From the NCBI GenBank assembly GCA_041395445.1, contig JAWLAO010000003.1, positions 1 to 64,000 on the forward strand: a stretch of DNA of 64,000 nucleotides, in the 5' to 3' direction. Shown here piece by piece: positions 53,515-62,485 of this stretch. Numbering within the stretch: the first letter of the stretch is position 1; every line of letters begins with the position of its first letter. This stretch comes from Gammaproteobacteria bacterium (GTDB taxonomy: Bacteria > Pseudomonadota > Gammaproteobacteria > Xanthomonadales > Marinicellaceae). The notes under the pieces are model-generated. The model was not told where the DNA came from. It ran no database searches and saw only the letters and a program-made list of their open reading frames with translations. The translations under genes were made by a program, and so were the position numbers.

Positions 53515-55908
53515 ATGTCAGATAACTATAATTCTTCCAATATTAAAGTCTTAAAAGGGCTTGATGCGGTTCGTAAAAGACCGGGAATGTATATTGGTGA
53601 TACGGATGATGGAACCGGTTTACATCACATGGTGTTTGAGGTTGTAGATAATGCCATTGATGAGGCATTGGCTGGTCATTGTGATGATATTCAGGTTGTG
53701 ATCCATAAAGATGGTTCGGTCAGTGTTTCTGATAATGGTCGTGGAATTCCGGTTGATATTCATAAAGAAGAAGGAGTTTCTGCTGCTCAAGTTATTATGA
53801 CAGTTCTGCACGCCGGTGGTAAGTTTGATGATAATTCATACAAGGTTTCCGGTGGTTTACATGGTGTAGGTGTGTCTGTTGTAAATGCGCTTTCTATTAA
53901 GTTAATTCTTAGAATTAAGAGAGATGGAAAGTTATATTACCAGGAATATAAAATGGGTGAACCTTTAGCACCGCTTGCGGAAATTGGAGAGACAAATGAA
54001 AGTGGAACGACTTTGCAATTTTATCCATCAGCGGAAATTTTCTCTGATATTGAGTTTCACTATGATATTCTGGCAAAAAGATTAAGAGAGTTATCGTTTC
54101 TAAATTCAGGTGTAAAAATATGTTTGAGTGATGAAAGGGATGATAGAAATGATAAATTTGAGTACGAAGGTGGTATTTCCTCGTTTGTACAACACTTAGG
54201 ACGTCGTAAGAAACCCCTTCATCAATCAGTTATCCATTTTGATGGTGGAGATGATGCAGGAACTACAGTAGAAGTTTCAATGCAATGGACAGACTCTTAC
54301 CAAGAAAATGTTTATTGTTTTACCAATAATATTCCTCAGAAAGATGGGGGAACACATCTAGCAGGATTCCGAGGAGCTTTAACTCGAACAATTAATAATT
54401 ATCTGGCTGGCAACTCTAAAAAAGGTGTTACAGCGTCAGGAGATGACTGTAGAGAAGGGTTGATAGCTGTTGTTTCGGTAAAAACCCCTGATCCGAAATT
54501 TTCATCACAAACGAAAGACAAATTGGTTTCATCAGAAGTGAAATCTATTGTTGAAAGTTGTGTGGGTGAAAAACTGGCAGATTTTTTCCTGGAAAACCCT
54601 ATTGAAGCAAAAATAGTGACTGAAAAAGTCATAGAGGCAAGTAGGGCCAGAGAAGCAGCTAGAAAAGCCAGGGAAATGACGCGTCGCAAAGGAGCTCTTG
54701 ATATTGCTGGACTTCCTGGTAAATTGGCTGATTGTCAGGAGAAAGATCCATCATTATCTGAAATATTTCTGGTAGAGGGTGATTCTGCGGGTGGATCTGC
54801 TAAACAAGGTCGTAATAGAAAATCTCAGGCAATTCTTCCGCTAAAGGGAAAAATTCTCAATGTGGAAAAAGCCCGTTTCGATAAAATGCTTCAATCCGCA
54901 GAAGTAGGGACTTTGATTACTGCTTTGGGATGTGGAATAGGTAAAGAAGATTTTGATGCGGATAAATTGCGCTATCATAAAATTATTATTATGACCGATG
55001 CTGATGTGGACGGTTCACATATCAGAACATTATTGTTGACTTTTTTCTACAGACAAACACCTGAGTTAATTGAAAGAGGTCATATTTACATTGGTCAACC
55101 ACCTCTTTATAAGGTTAAATACGGCAAACAGGAAAACTATATTAAAGATGATGAAGAATTAAATAATTATTTACTGGCTCGTGCCATTGAAAACACCAGT
55201 CTTCATTATCAAAAAAACACTCCGCCATTGACAGGTCTAGGACTAGAACAGTTAATAAAACAACATTTGGATGTTAAAAGTATCACAAAAAGACTATCAA
55301 TCATTCATGATAAACAAGTAATGAGATTGTTGCTGAATACGGATGTGATTGGTTCTGAAAAACTATCAAATAAACAGGAATTAAAATCTTGGTGTGAAAA
55401 AGCACAACAGTTGTTGAACAAAGAAGTAAAAGCCGGTGTGAGCTGGAGCGTCGATCTTTCAAAAGAATCTGATGCTATAGAGTTTATCGAAAATGCCAAT
55501 GGATTGGTTAATACCACGACATTGAAGTATTCCTTCTTTGAATCATCGGATTACAAAGCGATTGCTGATTTAACGCAACAAACACTTGATTTAATCACAA
55601 CCGATTCTTATTTCTTAAAAAATGAAAAAACATTTGAATTCAATAACTTAGAAGATGGAATCAATCAATTATTTGCAATTGCCAAAAAAGGATTGACGAT
55701 TAGCAGATTTAAAGGTTTGGGTGAAATGAATCCTGAACAACTATGGGAAACCACAATGGATCCGGAAACACGCCGTTTGCTCCAGGTTACCATAGAAGAC
55801 GCTGTTGGGGCAGATGAAATCTTCTCAACCTTGATGGGTGATGTTGTTGAACCTCGCAGAGAATTTATCGAACAAAACGCTTTATATGTTACCAATCTGG
55901 ATGTGTAA
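53515..55908 (+). CDS. gyrB: DNA gyrase subunit B
   Basis: This 797-residue ATPase subunit drives negative supercoiling with GyrA. The GHKL ATP-binding region has EVVDNAIDEALAG and SDNGRGIPVD (about 40-85) and GGLHGVGVSVVNALS. The transducer domain ends with a KDKLVSSEV segment. The TOPRIM domain has LVEGDSAGGSAKQGRNR and MTDADVDGSHIRTLLLTFF. The C-terminal tail has GLGEMNPEQLWETTMDP. A TATAAT at 53479-53484 in the 96-nt gap after recF suggests its own promoter. The length fits the gammaproteobacterial GyrB with its domain insert. Confidence 0.98.
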   Translation: MSDNYNSSNIKVLKGLDAVRKRPGMYIGDTDDGTGLHHMVFEVVDNAIDEALAGHCDDIQVVIHKDGSVSVSDNGRGIPVDIHKEEGVSAAQVIMTVLHAGGKFDDNSYKVSGGLHGVGVSVVNALSIKLILRIKRDGKLYYQEYKMGEPLAPLAEIGETNESGTTLQFYPSAEIFSDIEFHYDILAKRLRELSFLNSGVKICLSDERDDRNDKFEYEGGISSFVQHLGRRKKPLHQSVIHFDGGDDAGTTVEVSMQWTDSYQENVYCFTNNIPQKDGGTHLAGFRGALTRTINNYLAGNSKKGVTASGDDCREGLIAVVSVKTPDPKFSSQTKDKLVSSEVKSIVESCVGEKLADFFLENPIEAKIVTEKVIEASRAREAARKAREMTRRKGALDIAGLPGKLADCQEKDPSLSEIFLVEGDSAGGSAKQGRNRKSQAILPLKGKILNVEKARFDKMLQSAEVGTLITALGCGIGKEDFDADKLRYHKIIIMTDADVDGSHIRTLLLTFFYRQTPELIERGHIYIGQPPLYKVKYGKQENYIKDDEELNNYLLARAIENTSLHYQKNTPPLTGLGLEQLIKQHLDVKSITKRLSIIHDKQVMRLLLNTDVIGSEKLSNKQELKSWCEKAQQLLNKEVKAGVSWSVDLSKESDAIEFIENANGLVNTTTLKYSFFESSDYKAIADLTQQTLDLITTDSYFLKNEKTFEFNNLEDGINQLFAIAKKGLTISRFKGLGEMNPEQLWETTMDPETRRLLQVTIEDAVGADEIFSTLMGDVVEPRREFIEQNALYVTNLDV

Positions 55909-55910
55909 TT

Positions 55911-56807
55911 ATGAATGAACAACTAAGACAAAGAATAGAGAGTTTGGTTAATAGCAACAAATGCATGTTGTTTATGAAGGGAAACCCCAAACAACCACAA
56001 TGCGGCTTTTCAAGTAATACGGTAAAAATTGTACAAGAGTTGCTAGGCTCTGATTTTGCTACATTTAATGTTTTGGAAGATATGGAAGTCAGAGAAGGAA
56101 TCAAAGAATACGGAAACTGGCCAACAATTCCTCAGTTATACATTAATGGAGAGCTTGTTGGAGGAAATGACATTGTTACTGAAATGTATAATACCGGGGA
56201 GTTGCAATCTTTACTAGGATTACCACAACCGGAAAGAACACCTGCAAAGATAACGATTTCTGAAAAAGCTAAAGAGAATATATTACAAGGAATAGAAAAC
56301 ATTGGCTCGAATGTATTAATGCTTTCAATAGATGGAAATTACAATACCCGTTTTTCAATTGAGCAACCAAAGGGATATGAATTATTTTCAGAAATAGGGG
56401 AAATAAAAATCTATATGGATATCGGGACAGCAAAACGTGCTAATGGGATTGAAATTGACTGGGTTGAAGACCTACAAGGTTCAGGTTTAGTCATAAAAAA
56501 CCCTAATGAACCCAAAGCAGTGAACCAACTTTCTCAACAAGAATTCGCAAAAGGCTTAAAAGACGGCACGTTTAATCATATTTATGATGTTCGTACTGAA
56601 GCTGAATTTGCTCAGAAAGCCATTCCTGGTTCAAAGCGATTGGATAAATTAGCAATGCAGGAAATAGAGCAATTGGATAAAACCACACCTTTGGTGTTTG
56701 TTTGTAATGTGGGAAACAGCAGTATGGGTGCTTGTGAGTATTATCGAAAACAAGGATTTACCAATGTTAATAATCTTGCAGGCGGAATTTCTAGCTGGAA
56801 AGAATAA
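55911..56807 (+). CDS. Fusion of CGFS glutaredoxin, IscA-like domain and rhodanese
   Basis: A 298-residue three-domain protein. Residues 1-105 are a monothiol glutaredoxin of the Grx4 type with the active site PQCGFSSNT and the GSH-binding WPTIPQLYI and GGNDIV. Residues 110-195 resemble an A-type Fe-S carrier (ITISEKAKENIL...GSGLVIKNPN) but lack the three conserved Cys. Residues 205-298 form a rhodanese with IYDVRTEAEF and the catalytic Cys in FVCNVGNSSMG. Grx4 proteins carry Fe-S clusters, while rhodaneses bring sulfur, so a role in Fe-S assembly or sulfur trafficking is likely. It starts 2 nt after gyrB, so is probably co-transcribed with it. Confidence 0.88.
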   Translation: MNEQLRQRIESLVNSNKCMLFMKGNPKQPQCGFSSNTVKIVQELLGSDFATFNVLEDMEVREGIKEYGNWPTIPQLYINGELVGGNDIVTEMYNTGELQSLLGLPQPERTPAKITISEKAKENILQGIENIGSNVLMLSIDGNYNTRFSIEQPKGYELFSEIGEIKIYMDIGTAKRANGIEIDWVEDLQGSGLVIKNPNEPKAVNQLSQQEFAKGLKDGTFNHIYDVRTEAEFAQKAIPGSKRLDKLAMQEIEQLDKTTPLVFVCNVGNSSMGACEYYRKQGFTNVNNLAGGISSWKE

Positions 56808-56810
56808 ACA

Positions 56811-57251
56811 TTGAAAAGTAAAAGGAACAAACTTGCCACTCAAATAGTGCCGGCAATAGTTGCTATTGTTTTTCTTTTTTTGTACAACAACTACGTTGAT
56901 ACAGGAAAAAACTCTCAAAAGACTAACAATGGTATTATTGAACAACTATTTAAATCTCGTAAATCCGGACAAGATGTTACAATTTCGGCGGAAGTAATAA
57001 AAACATTGTCAGATGATAACGATGGCAGCAGACACCAGAGATTTCTTGTAAAATCCGGAATGCATTCATTGTTAATAGCGCATAATATTGATATTGCTCC
57101 GAGAGTCCCAATCGAGAAAGGAAGTATCTTGGAAATAAAGGGGGTTTATGAGTGGAATGAAAAAGGCGGTGTGATTCATTGGACTCACAGAGACCTTAAT
57201 CAAAAACGGCCCGGTGGCTGGATTAAATATAACAACAAAAAGTATCAATAA
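56811..57251 (+). CDS. DUF3465 membrane-anchored protein
   Basis: A 146-residue protein with one N-terminal helix (about 10-26; IVPAIVAIVFLFLYNNY). A soluble domain with the DUF3465 signature follows: HQRFLVKSGMHSLLIAHNID, then GSILEIKGVYEWNEKGGVIHWTHRD. The family has no known function; the fold resembles an OB-type barrel. The start is TTG at 56811, 3 nt after the previous stop, with no ATG available. Confidence 0.8.
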   Translation: MKSKRNKLATQIVPAIVAIVFLFLYNNYVDTGKNSQKTNNGIIEQLFKSRKSGQDVTISAEVIKTLSDDNDGSRHQRFLVKSGMHSLLIAHNIDIAPRVPIEKGSILEIKGVYEWNEKGGVIHWTHRDLNQKRPGGWIKYNNKKYQ

Positions 57252-57253
57252 AC

Positions 57254-57682
57254 ATGAAAAAAATCTGGTATCAAGAGCCACCTCTGGCGAGTCTCAATCA
57301 ATATAGAGCATCAGGATTAGGAGAGGTTCTTGAAATAAAAATAGTCGGTAGAGGAAAGAACTGGTTATTGGCAGAAATGCCGGTAAAAGAACAACATAAA
57401 CAGCCTTTCGGTATTGTTCATGGTGGAGCAACTGCTGCATTAGCAGAAACAGTTGCCAGTATTGCCGGTTGGTTGTGCATCAACCCTAAAACGAAAGCAT
57501 CTGTTGGTTTGGAGTTAAATATTAACCATTTAAAATCAGTGACTCAAGGAGCTCTGTTTGCAAAAGGTACAGCAGTTCATGTTGGAGGAACAACACAGGT
57601 TTGGCAAAGTGATATTTTTAACTCAGAGTTAAAACAGGTTTCAACATCAAGATTAACAGTAATGGTGATTGACAGAAAGTAA
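57254..57682 (+). CDS. Hotdog-fold thioesterase (PaaI/YdiI type)
   Basis: A 142-residue acyl-CoA thioesterase of the PaaI family: FGIVHGGATAALAETVASIAG holds the conserved HGG and catalytic Glu motif, and GLELNINHLKSVTQG is the second conserved strand. Members cleave aromatic or 1,4-dihydroxy-2-naphthoyl CoA (MenI/YdiI); the substrate here cannot be decided. It is 2 nt after the DUF3465 gene and directly followed by the acyltransferase, within the long gyrB-downstream cluster. Confidence 0.88.
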   Translation: MKKIWYQEPPLASLNQYRASGLGEVLEIKIVGRGKNWLLAEMPVKEQHKQPFGIVHGGATAALAETVASIAGWLCINPKTKASVGLELNINHLKSVTQGALFAKGTAVHVGGTTQVWQSDIFNSELKQVSTSRLTVMVIDRK

Positions 57683-57683
57683 A

Positions 57684-58439
57684 ATGTTATTTATTCGGTT
57701 TTTACTTCGGTTTATTGCTCTTATTCTTTCAGCGTTTGGAATATTCCCTTTTGTGGTTTTATCGTTAAGTGTCTTACAAAAAACAAACCAAAGAAAATTA
57801 CAAAAAAAAGTATTGAACAATTGGTCAAAACTTTTATGTTTTGTCTGTGGATTAAAACTGGAAACCAGAGGCAACATTCAAGAAAACCCGGTTTTTTTAG
57901 TTGCCAATCATGTGAGTTGGCTCGATATTCCTGTTATTCACAGTTATAAACTGGCTGGATTCGTTGCCAAGTATGAAATTTCAAAATGGCCGCTTTTAGG
58001 CTGGGCGGTTCGCTCGGGAGAAACAGTTTTTATCAATCGAGGAAAACACGACTCTCGAAAAGTTGTACTTGAAACCATAAAAGGACGATTAAAACAAGGC
58101 CGCTCCATTGCGGTTTTTCCCGAAGGAACAGCAACCAACGGAGAGTACCTCGGTCGTTTTCATCGCCAACTCATGCAAGCAGCGATTGAAACCGAAACAC
58201 CAATGCAAGCCATAGCAATCAAATTTATAAATAAAGATGGAAAAAGAAATAAGAAAATAGCGTTTGTTGAAAACGAAAACTTCTTAAAGAATGTTCTAAG
58301 AATTTTGAGTTTACCGACTAGTAAAGTTGAACTGACCTTTTGTGATGTTATCAACACAAAAGACAAAACTGCAAAACAGATAGCAATGCTTTCAGAACAA
58401 CAGGTTTCAAAGGTTCTAACAGAAAATGATTATCTGTAA
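57684..58439 (+). CDS. 1-acyl-glycerol-3-phosphate acyltransferase-like (PlsC family)
   Basis: A 251-residue membrane acyltransferase. The ATG at 57684, 1 nt after the preceding stop, is chosen over the overlapping upstream start at 57669. A hydrophobic N-terminal helix (about 5-28) leads to NHVSWLDIP (the His-x4-Asp catalytic motif, about 78-86), then GETVFINRGKH and FPEGTATNGEYLG. These are the PlsC-family blocks. The substrate may be lysophosphatidate or an ornithine-lipid precursor. Its end overlaps the following hydrolase by 14 nt. Confidence 0.87.
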   Translation: MLFIRFLLRFIALILSAFGIFPFVVLSLSVLQKTNQRKLQKKVLNNWSKLLCFVCGLKLETRGNIQENPVFLVANHVSWLDIPVIHSYKLAGFVAKYEISKWPLLGWAVRSGETVFINRGKHDSRKVVLETIKGRLKQGRSIAVFPEGTATNGEYLGRFHRQLMQAAIETETPMQAIAIKFINKDGKRNKKIAFVENENFLKNVLRILSLPTSKVELTFCDVINTKDKTAKQIAMLSEQQVSKVLTENDYL

Positions 58440-59376
58440 TCCCGGAATCAAACCAAAAAACAAACACATCCAAACCATACTGGCAAGTTCAAAGGTTCGC
58501 TTGCTTCGTCTTAAAAACAAGACCTCTTTTGCAAATACAAAAAAAGAAGTCATTGAAACTCCCGATGCTAAGCTTCTCGGTTTTTATAATCAAAAAGAAA
58601 AAGCGGAAAGTTTGTATATTCTAATCCATGGATGGGAAGGCTCATCAAATTCAACATACATACAGCTTTTGGCAAACACCTTATTGACAAAAAAAAATGC
58701 CTCTGTCTTTAGGTTGAATCTAAGAGACCATGGAGAAAGTCATCACCTGAACAAGCAGATCTTCCATTCTTGCCGATTGGAGGAGGTATTAGATGCGGTT
58801 AAAGCTGTTACCGAAAAGTATAATTATAAAAACTATTTTTTGTGTGGTTTTTCACTAGGCGGAAACTTTTCCTTACGAGTGGCAGCAAATGTTTACGAAA
58901 AACAAATAAAACTCAATAAAGTTTTTGCAATTTCACCACCAATCGACCCCAAAAAGAGCATGATAGCGATAGAAGCCAGTAAAATCTATTCACGTTATTT
59001 TATGAAAAAATGGAAACGATCATTAATTAAGAAAAGAGAACTGTTCCCTGATTTATTTGAAGAAGAGGGCTTTAATAAAATCAACTCACTCAATGAGCTG
59101 ACGAAAAAACTCATAGTGGAACACTCAGAATATGAAACAACAGACGAGTATTTTCAGGGATATAGCATTACAAAAGAAATACTAAAAAAAATATCAATAC
59201 CTTGTGATGTCATAACATCCTGGGATGACCCGGTGATTCCATTTGAGGATTTCAACATTTTAGACAAGCAGGAAAATGTAAAATTAGTCACCTCAAAACA
59301 CGGAGGCCATTGTGGGTTTATCAACAGCTGGAAAATGACAAGCTGGATTGAACAATACATTCTGGAAAATAGTTAA
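58426..59376 (+). CDS. YheT-like alpha/beta hydrolase
   Basis: A 316-residue hydrolase of the YheT family (AB-hydrolase superfamily): HGWEGSSNSTY at the oxyanion side, nucleophile elbow GFSLGGNF with Ser, Asp in TSWDDPVIPF and His in HGGHCGF. Substrates of this family are not settled, though esterase or lipase activity is reported for homologs. The start overlaps the preceding acyltransferase by 14 nt, so the genes are likely co-translated. Confidence 0.85.
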   Translation: MIICNPGIKPKNKHIQTILASSKVRLLRLKNKTSFANTKKEVIETPDAKLLGFYNQKEKAESLYILIHGWEGSSNSTYIQLLANTLLTKKNASVFRLNLRDHGESHHLNKQIFHSCRLEEVLDAVKAVTEKYNYKNYFLCGFSLGGNFSLRVAANVYEKQIKLNKVFAISPPIDPKKSMIAIEASKIYSRYFMKKWKRSLIKKRELFPDLFEEEGFNKINSLNELTKKLIVEHSEYETTDEYFQGYSITKEILKKISIPCDVITSWDDPVIPFEDFNILDKQENVKLVTSKHGGHCGFINSWKMTSWIEQYILENS

Positions 59377-59378
59377 AA

Positions 59379-60143
59379 ATGCAAACAGAAGAACTTATAC
59401 AATGGTTGGTTTTAGCAATTGTTCAGGGCATAACTGAATATTTGCCGGTCTCTTCCTCAGCACACTTGATTTTGGTTCCTGCAATTATGGATTGGAAAGA
59501 TCAAGGTCTAATGATGGATATTGCCGCACATGGAGGTTCTCTGCTGGCAGTCATGTGGTATTTTAAAAAAGAAATTTTAGAGCTTTTAACCGGACAAAAA
59601 AACAAATTATTCATTCAGCTTGTTATAGCAACCATTCCTTTGGCATTAGTCGGAGTGCTCGCTGCCGGATATATAGAGGAAAACTTAAGGTCACCAACAA
59701 TCATCGCTATTTCCAGTATTGTTTTTGGTGTAATTTTGTTTTTAAGTGAAAAACTGGCAAAATCAAACAATGAAATAACAACAAAAAACGCTTTTTTAAT
59801 TGGTATTGGACAGGTTTTAGCCCTGATTCCGGGAGCGTCAAGGTCAGGAGTGACAATGACAACAGCGATGTTACAAGGTTATAGCAAAACACAGGCAGCA
59901 AAGTTTTCTTTTCTGTTGGCGATTCCGGCACTGTTGATGACAACTGCTTATGGGACACTAAAAGTCTATCAAAATCCGGAAGAGTATAACCCAACAGGAT
60001 TTATAATCATTTTAGTTCTCAGTTTTATCTCCTCATTGATTTCGATTAAGCTATTTTTGAAGCTGATAGAGAAAATTAAAATGTCTTACTTTATGTGGTA
60101 CAGAATCATACTCGGAGCTTTAATATTGTGGTTGCTGACATGA
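59379..60143 (+). CDS. uppP: Undecaprenyl-diphosphatase
   Basis: This 254-residue membrane phosphatase recycles undecaprenyl pyrophosphate to the monophosphate carrier used in peptidoglycan synthesis. The N-terminal motif is VQGITEYLPVSSSAHLIL with the catalytic Glu-rich block. The second motif is PGASRSGVTMT. About eight hydrophobic segments are present and the length fits UppP (BacA family). It starts 2 nt after the preceding stop and overlaps the following hydrolase (ATGA). Confidence 0.96.
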   Translation: MQTEELIQWLVLAIVQGITEYLPVSSSAHLILVPAIMDWKDQGLMMDIAAHGGSLLAVMWYFKKEILELLTGQKNKLFIQLVIATIPLALVGVLAAGYIEENLRSPTIIAISSIVFGVILFLSEKLAKSNNEITTKNAFLIGIGQVLALIPGASRSGVTMTTAMLQGYSKTQAAKFSFLLAIPALLMTTAYGTLKVYQNPEEYNPTGFIIILVLSFISSLISIKLFLKLIEKIKMSYFMWYRIILGALILWLLT

Positions 60144-60988
60144 AAGAGTTATCAATAAAATGTCGATATGGTAATAAAGCAGCGCTGAGCTGGGGAGAAG
60201 GAAATCCAAAAAAAATACTGGCGTTGCATGGTTGGTTGGATAATGCCGCCTCGTTCTATCACTTAGCACCTTTGCTTGCTGAAAAAGGCTATGAAGTTGT
60301 TGCCGTGGATTTTGCCGGACATGGTCATTCAGATTACAGAGCGCAGGGACACTATGCTCACTTTATAGATTATGTGCTGGATATTCAGGATGTTTTAACT
60401 CAACTGAACTGGAAAAAACCAATATTGCTGGGGCATTCAATGGGAGCAGCAATGTCAGTGATGTATAGCGCCGCATTTCCGGAAAAAATTGATAAAAACA
60501 TAATGATTGAAAATGTTGGACCGGTACCATCTTATGGAAAAGGCGAGGCTGCAAGCAACTTAAGAGAGGCATTATTGCAATGGCAAGCTCATAGTGAAGA
60601 GCATACCAGCTTTCATAAAAACATTGATTCAGCACTACAAGCAAGATTGAAGGTAACTCCGATGGAGGCAAAATACCTTAAACCGATGGTCGAAAGAGGA
60701 CTTAAAAAAACCTCCGAAGGTTATCATTGGAGAACGGATAAACGTCTGAGACTTAGAAGTTTGTTTCGTTTTTCAGAAGAAATAGTACAAGATATTCTCA
60801 GCTCACCGAAGCCGGATACTCTGTTAATTCTTGCCAAACCATTCACTTATGCATTAAGTTATCCAACGGCTCAGCAACGCATAGAGAAGTTGTCAGCAAG
60901 CAAGGTGGTTTTTATTGAAGGCAATCATCATCTTCACATGGATAAATCTGAACAGGTTTTTTCTGAAATAGAATCTTTTCTGGAATAG
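60140..60988 (+). CDS. Alpha/beta hydrolase
   Basis: A 282-residue hydrolase. The ATG at 60140 overlaps the uppP stop (ATGA) and opens MKELSIKCRYGN; the longer frame upstream lies inside uppP. It shows ALHGWLDNAASFY, FAGHGHSD, nucleophile elbow GHSMGAAMS with Ser, and a C-terminal His in EGNHHLHMD. The type is a general esterase/acyl-hydrolase; substrate unknown. It is the penultimate gene of the cluster. Confidence 0.87.
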   Translation: MKELSIKCRYGNKAALSWGEGNPKKILALHGWLDNAASFYHLAPLLAEKGYEVVAVDFAGHGHSDYRAQGHYAHFIDYVLDIQDVLTQLNWKKPILLGHSMGAAMSVMYSAAFPEKIDKNIMIENVGPVPSYGKGEAASNLREALLQWQAHSEEHTSFHKNIDSALQARLKVTPMEAKYLKPMVERGLKKTSEGYHWRTDKRLRLRSLFRFSEEIVQDILSSPKPDTLLILAKPFTYALSYPTAQQRIEKLSASKVVFIEGNHHLHMDKSEQVFSEIESFLE

Positions 60989-60996
60989 ATAAAATT

Positions 60997-62466
60997 ATGG
61001 GTGTTCAAATTTCACCATCAATATTATTGTTGGTTGTAGCAGCTTATTCAGCGTTATTATTTTTAATTGCGAAAATAACGTCAAAAAACTCAACGAACCT
61101 AGATTTTTTTAATGGTTCAAGACAATCTCCATGGCCGGTTGTTGCTTTTGGAATGATTGGTGCGACTTTATCCGGGGTGACGTTTATTTCGATTCCGGGG
61201 ATTGTAAAAACCACGCAGTTTTCATATTTGCAAATGGTGATTGGTTACGGAATTGGTTATGCCGTCATTGCTTATGTGCTTTTGCCTTTGTATTATCGAA
61301 AAAACCTAATTTCAATTTATGGTTATCTTCAGCAAAGATTTGGTCGGCAAACACAAATAACCGGCTCGGCATTCTTTATTCTTTCCAGATTGATTGGAGC
61401 ATCCTTTCGTCTGTATTTGATGGCTATGGTTTTACAGGATTTTATTTTAGTCCATTTTGGCATTTCATTTTGGCAAACGGTATTAATCAGCTTGGTGTTA
61501 ATCTGGCTTTACACAGCAAAAGCAGGAATTAAAACCATTGTTTGGACAGACACTTTGCAAACTTTCTTTATGATTTTGGCTGTTGTTGTTGCAATTTTTA
61601 CCATTACATCAGGAATGAATCAAAGTTTGCTCGATATGTTTTCTGTTGTCAAAAACAGTGATTTGTCGAAAACTTTTTTCTTTGAGAATGGTTGGCAAGA
61701 TAAAAACAACTTTATTAAACAAGTTTTAGCAGGCGCTTTGATTGCAATTGTAATGACGGGGCTGGATCAAGACATGATGCAAAAAAACATCAGTTGCAAA
61801 ACTCTTAAAGAGTCTCAAAAAAACATTAAGCTGTTTTATGTAATATTAGTATTCGTCAATATCTTGTTTCTATTTTTAGGAGCCTTGTTATATCTTTATG
61901 CGAATCAAAGCGGAATAGAACTCCCGGAACAAACAGATAAAGTTTTTCCTTTTCTGGCGTTTAATTCGATGCCGGCTTATTTCGGGATTATTTTTTTAGT
62001 GGGATTACTGGCAGCTGCCTATTCGAGTGCAGACTCAGCTTTAACCTCTTTGACAACCTCTTATTGTTTAGATATTTTAAACAACGAAAATACTTCAAAA
62101 ACAACCAGAATGTTAATTCACCTCGGCTTTTCAACATTATTATTTTTGATAATACTGGTTTTTAGATATTTTTTGGAAAGTTCAGCAATAACAGGGCTGT
62201 TCACATTAGCCGGTTATACTTATGGTCCGTTGTTGGGGTTGTTCGCTTTTGGTATCTTAAGCAAGAAACAAATAAACAACAATTATGTTCCGATACTAGC
62301 AATACTTGCTCCTGTCATTACCTTTTTTATGAACAAATATTCAAAAGAATTATTTTTTGGTTATAGCTTTGGTTTTGAGCTTTTGTTGATAAACGGGTTG
62401 ATAATGTTTTTGGGTTTGTTTTTACTCACAAAAAAGCCGACAGATAAAACATCGCCGGCTTTTTGA
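60997..62466 (+). CDS. Sodium:solute symporter (SSF family)
   Basis: A 489-residue membrane protein with about 13 helices. The N-terminal DFFNGSRQSPWPVVAFGMIGATLSGVTFISIPG is of SSF type, and GLDQDMMQKNISCKT plus AAAYSSADSALTSLTTS are the family's sodium- and substrate-binding segments. The proline/pantothenate/sugar substrate cannot be decided. It lies 8 nt after the hydrolase gene and ends at a terminator, so closes the gyrB-downstream cluster. Confidence 0.9.
   Translation: MGVQISPSILLLVVAAYSALLFLIAKITSKNSTNLDFFNGSRQSPWPVVAFGMIGATLSGVTFISIPGIVKTTQFSYLQMVIGYGIGYAVIAYVLLPLYYRKNLISIYGYLQQRFGRQTQITGSAFFILSRLIGASFRLYLMAMVLQDFILVHFGISFWQTVLISLVLIWLYTAKAGIKTIVWTDTLQTFFMILAVVVAIFTITSGMNQSLLDMFSVVKNSDLSKTFFFENGWQDKNNFIKQVLAGALIAIVMTGLDQDMMQKNISCKTLKESQKNIKLFYVILVFVNILFLFLGALLYLYANQSGIELPEQTDKVFPFLAFNSMPAYFGIIFLVGLLAAAYSSADSALTSLTTSYCLDILNNENTSKTTRMLIHLGFSTLLFLIILVFRYFLESSAITGLFTLAGYTYGPLLGLFAFGILSKKQINNNYVPILAILAPVITFFMNKYSKELFFGYSFGFELLLINGLIMFLGLFLLTKKPTDKTSPAF
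62432..62463. terminator. Bidirectional terminator between symporter and C25 protease
   Basis: AAAAGCCG (62432-62439) pairs with CGGCTTTT (62456-62463) around a 16-nt loop and is followed by T/G sequence; the flanking A-run lets it work in both directions. It overlaps the last codons of the symporter. Confidence 0.8.
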
Positions 62467-62485
62467 TTAGCAACAGTCCTTTTAG

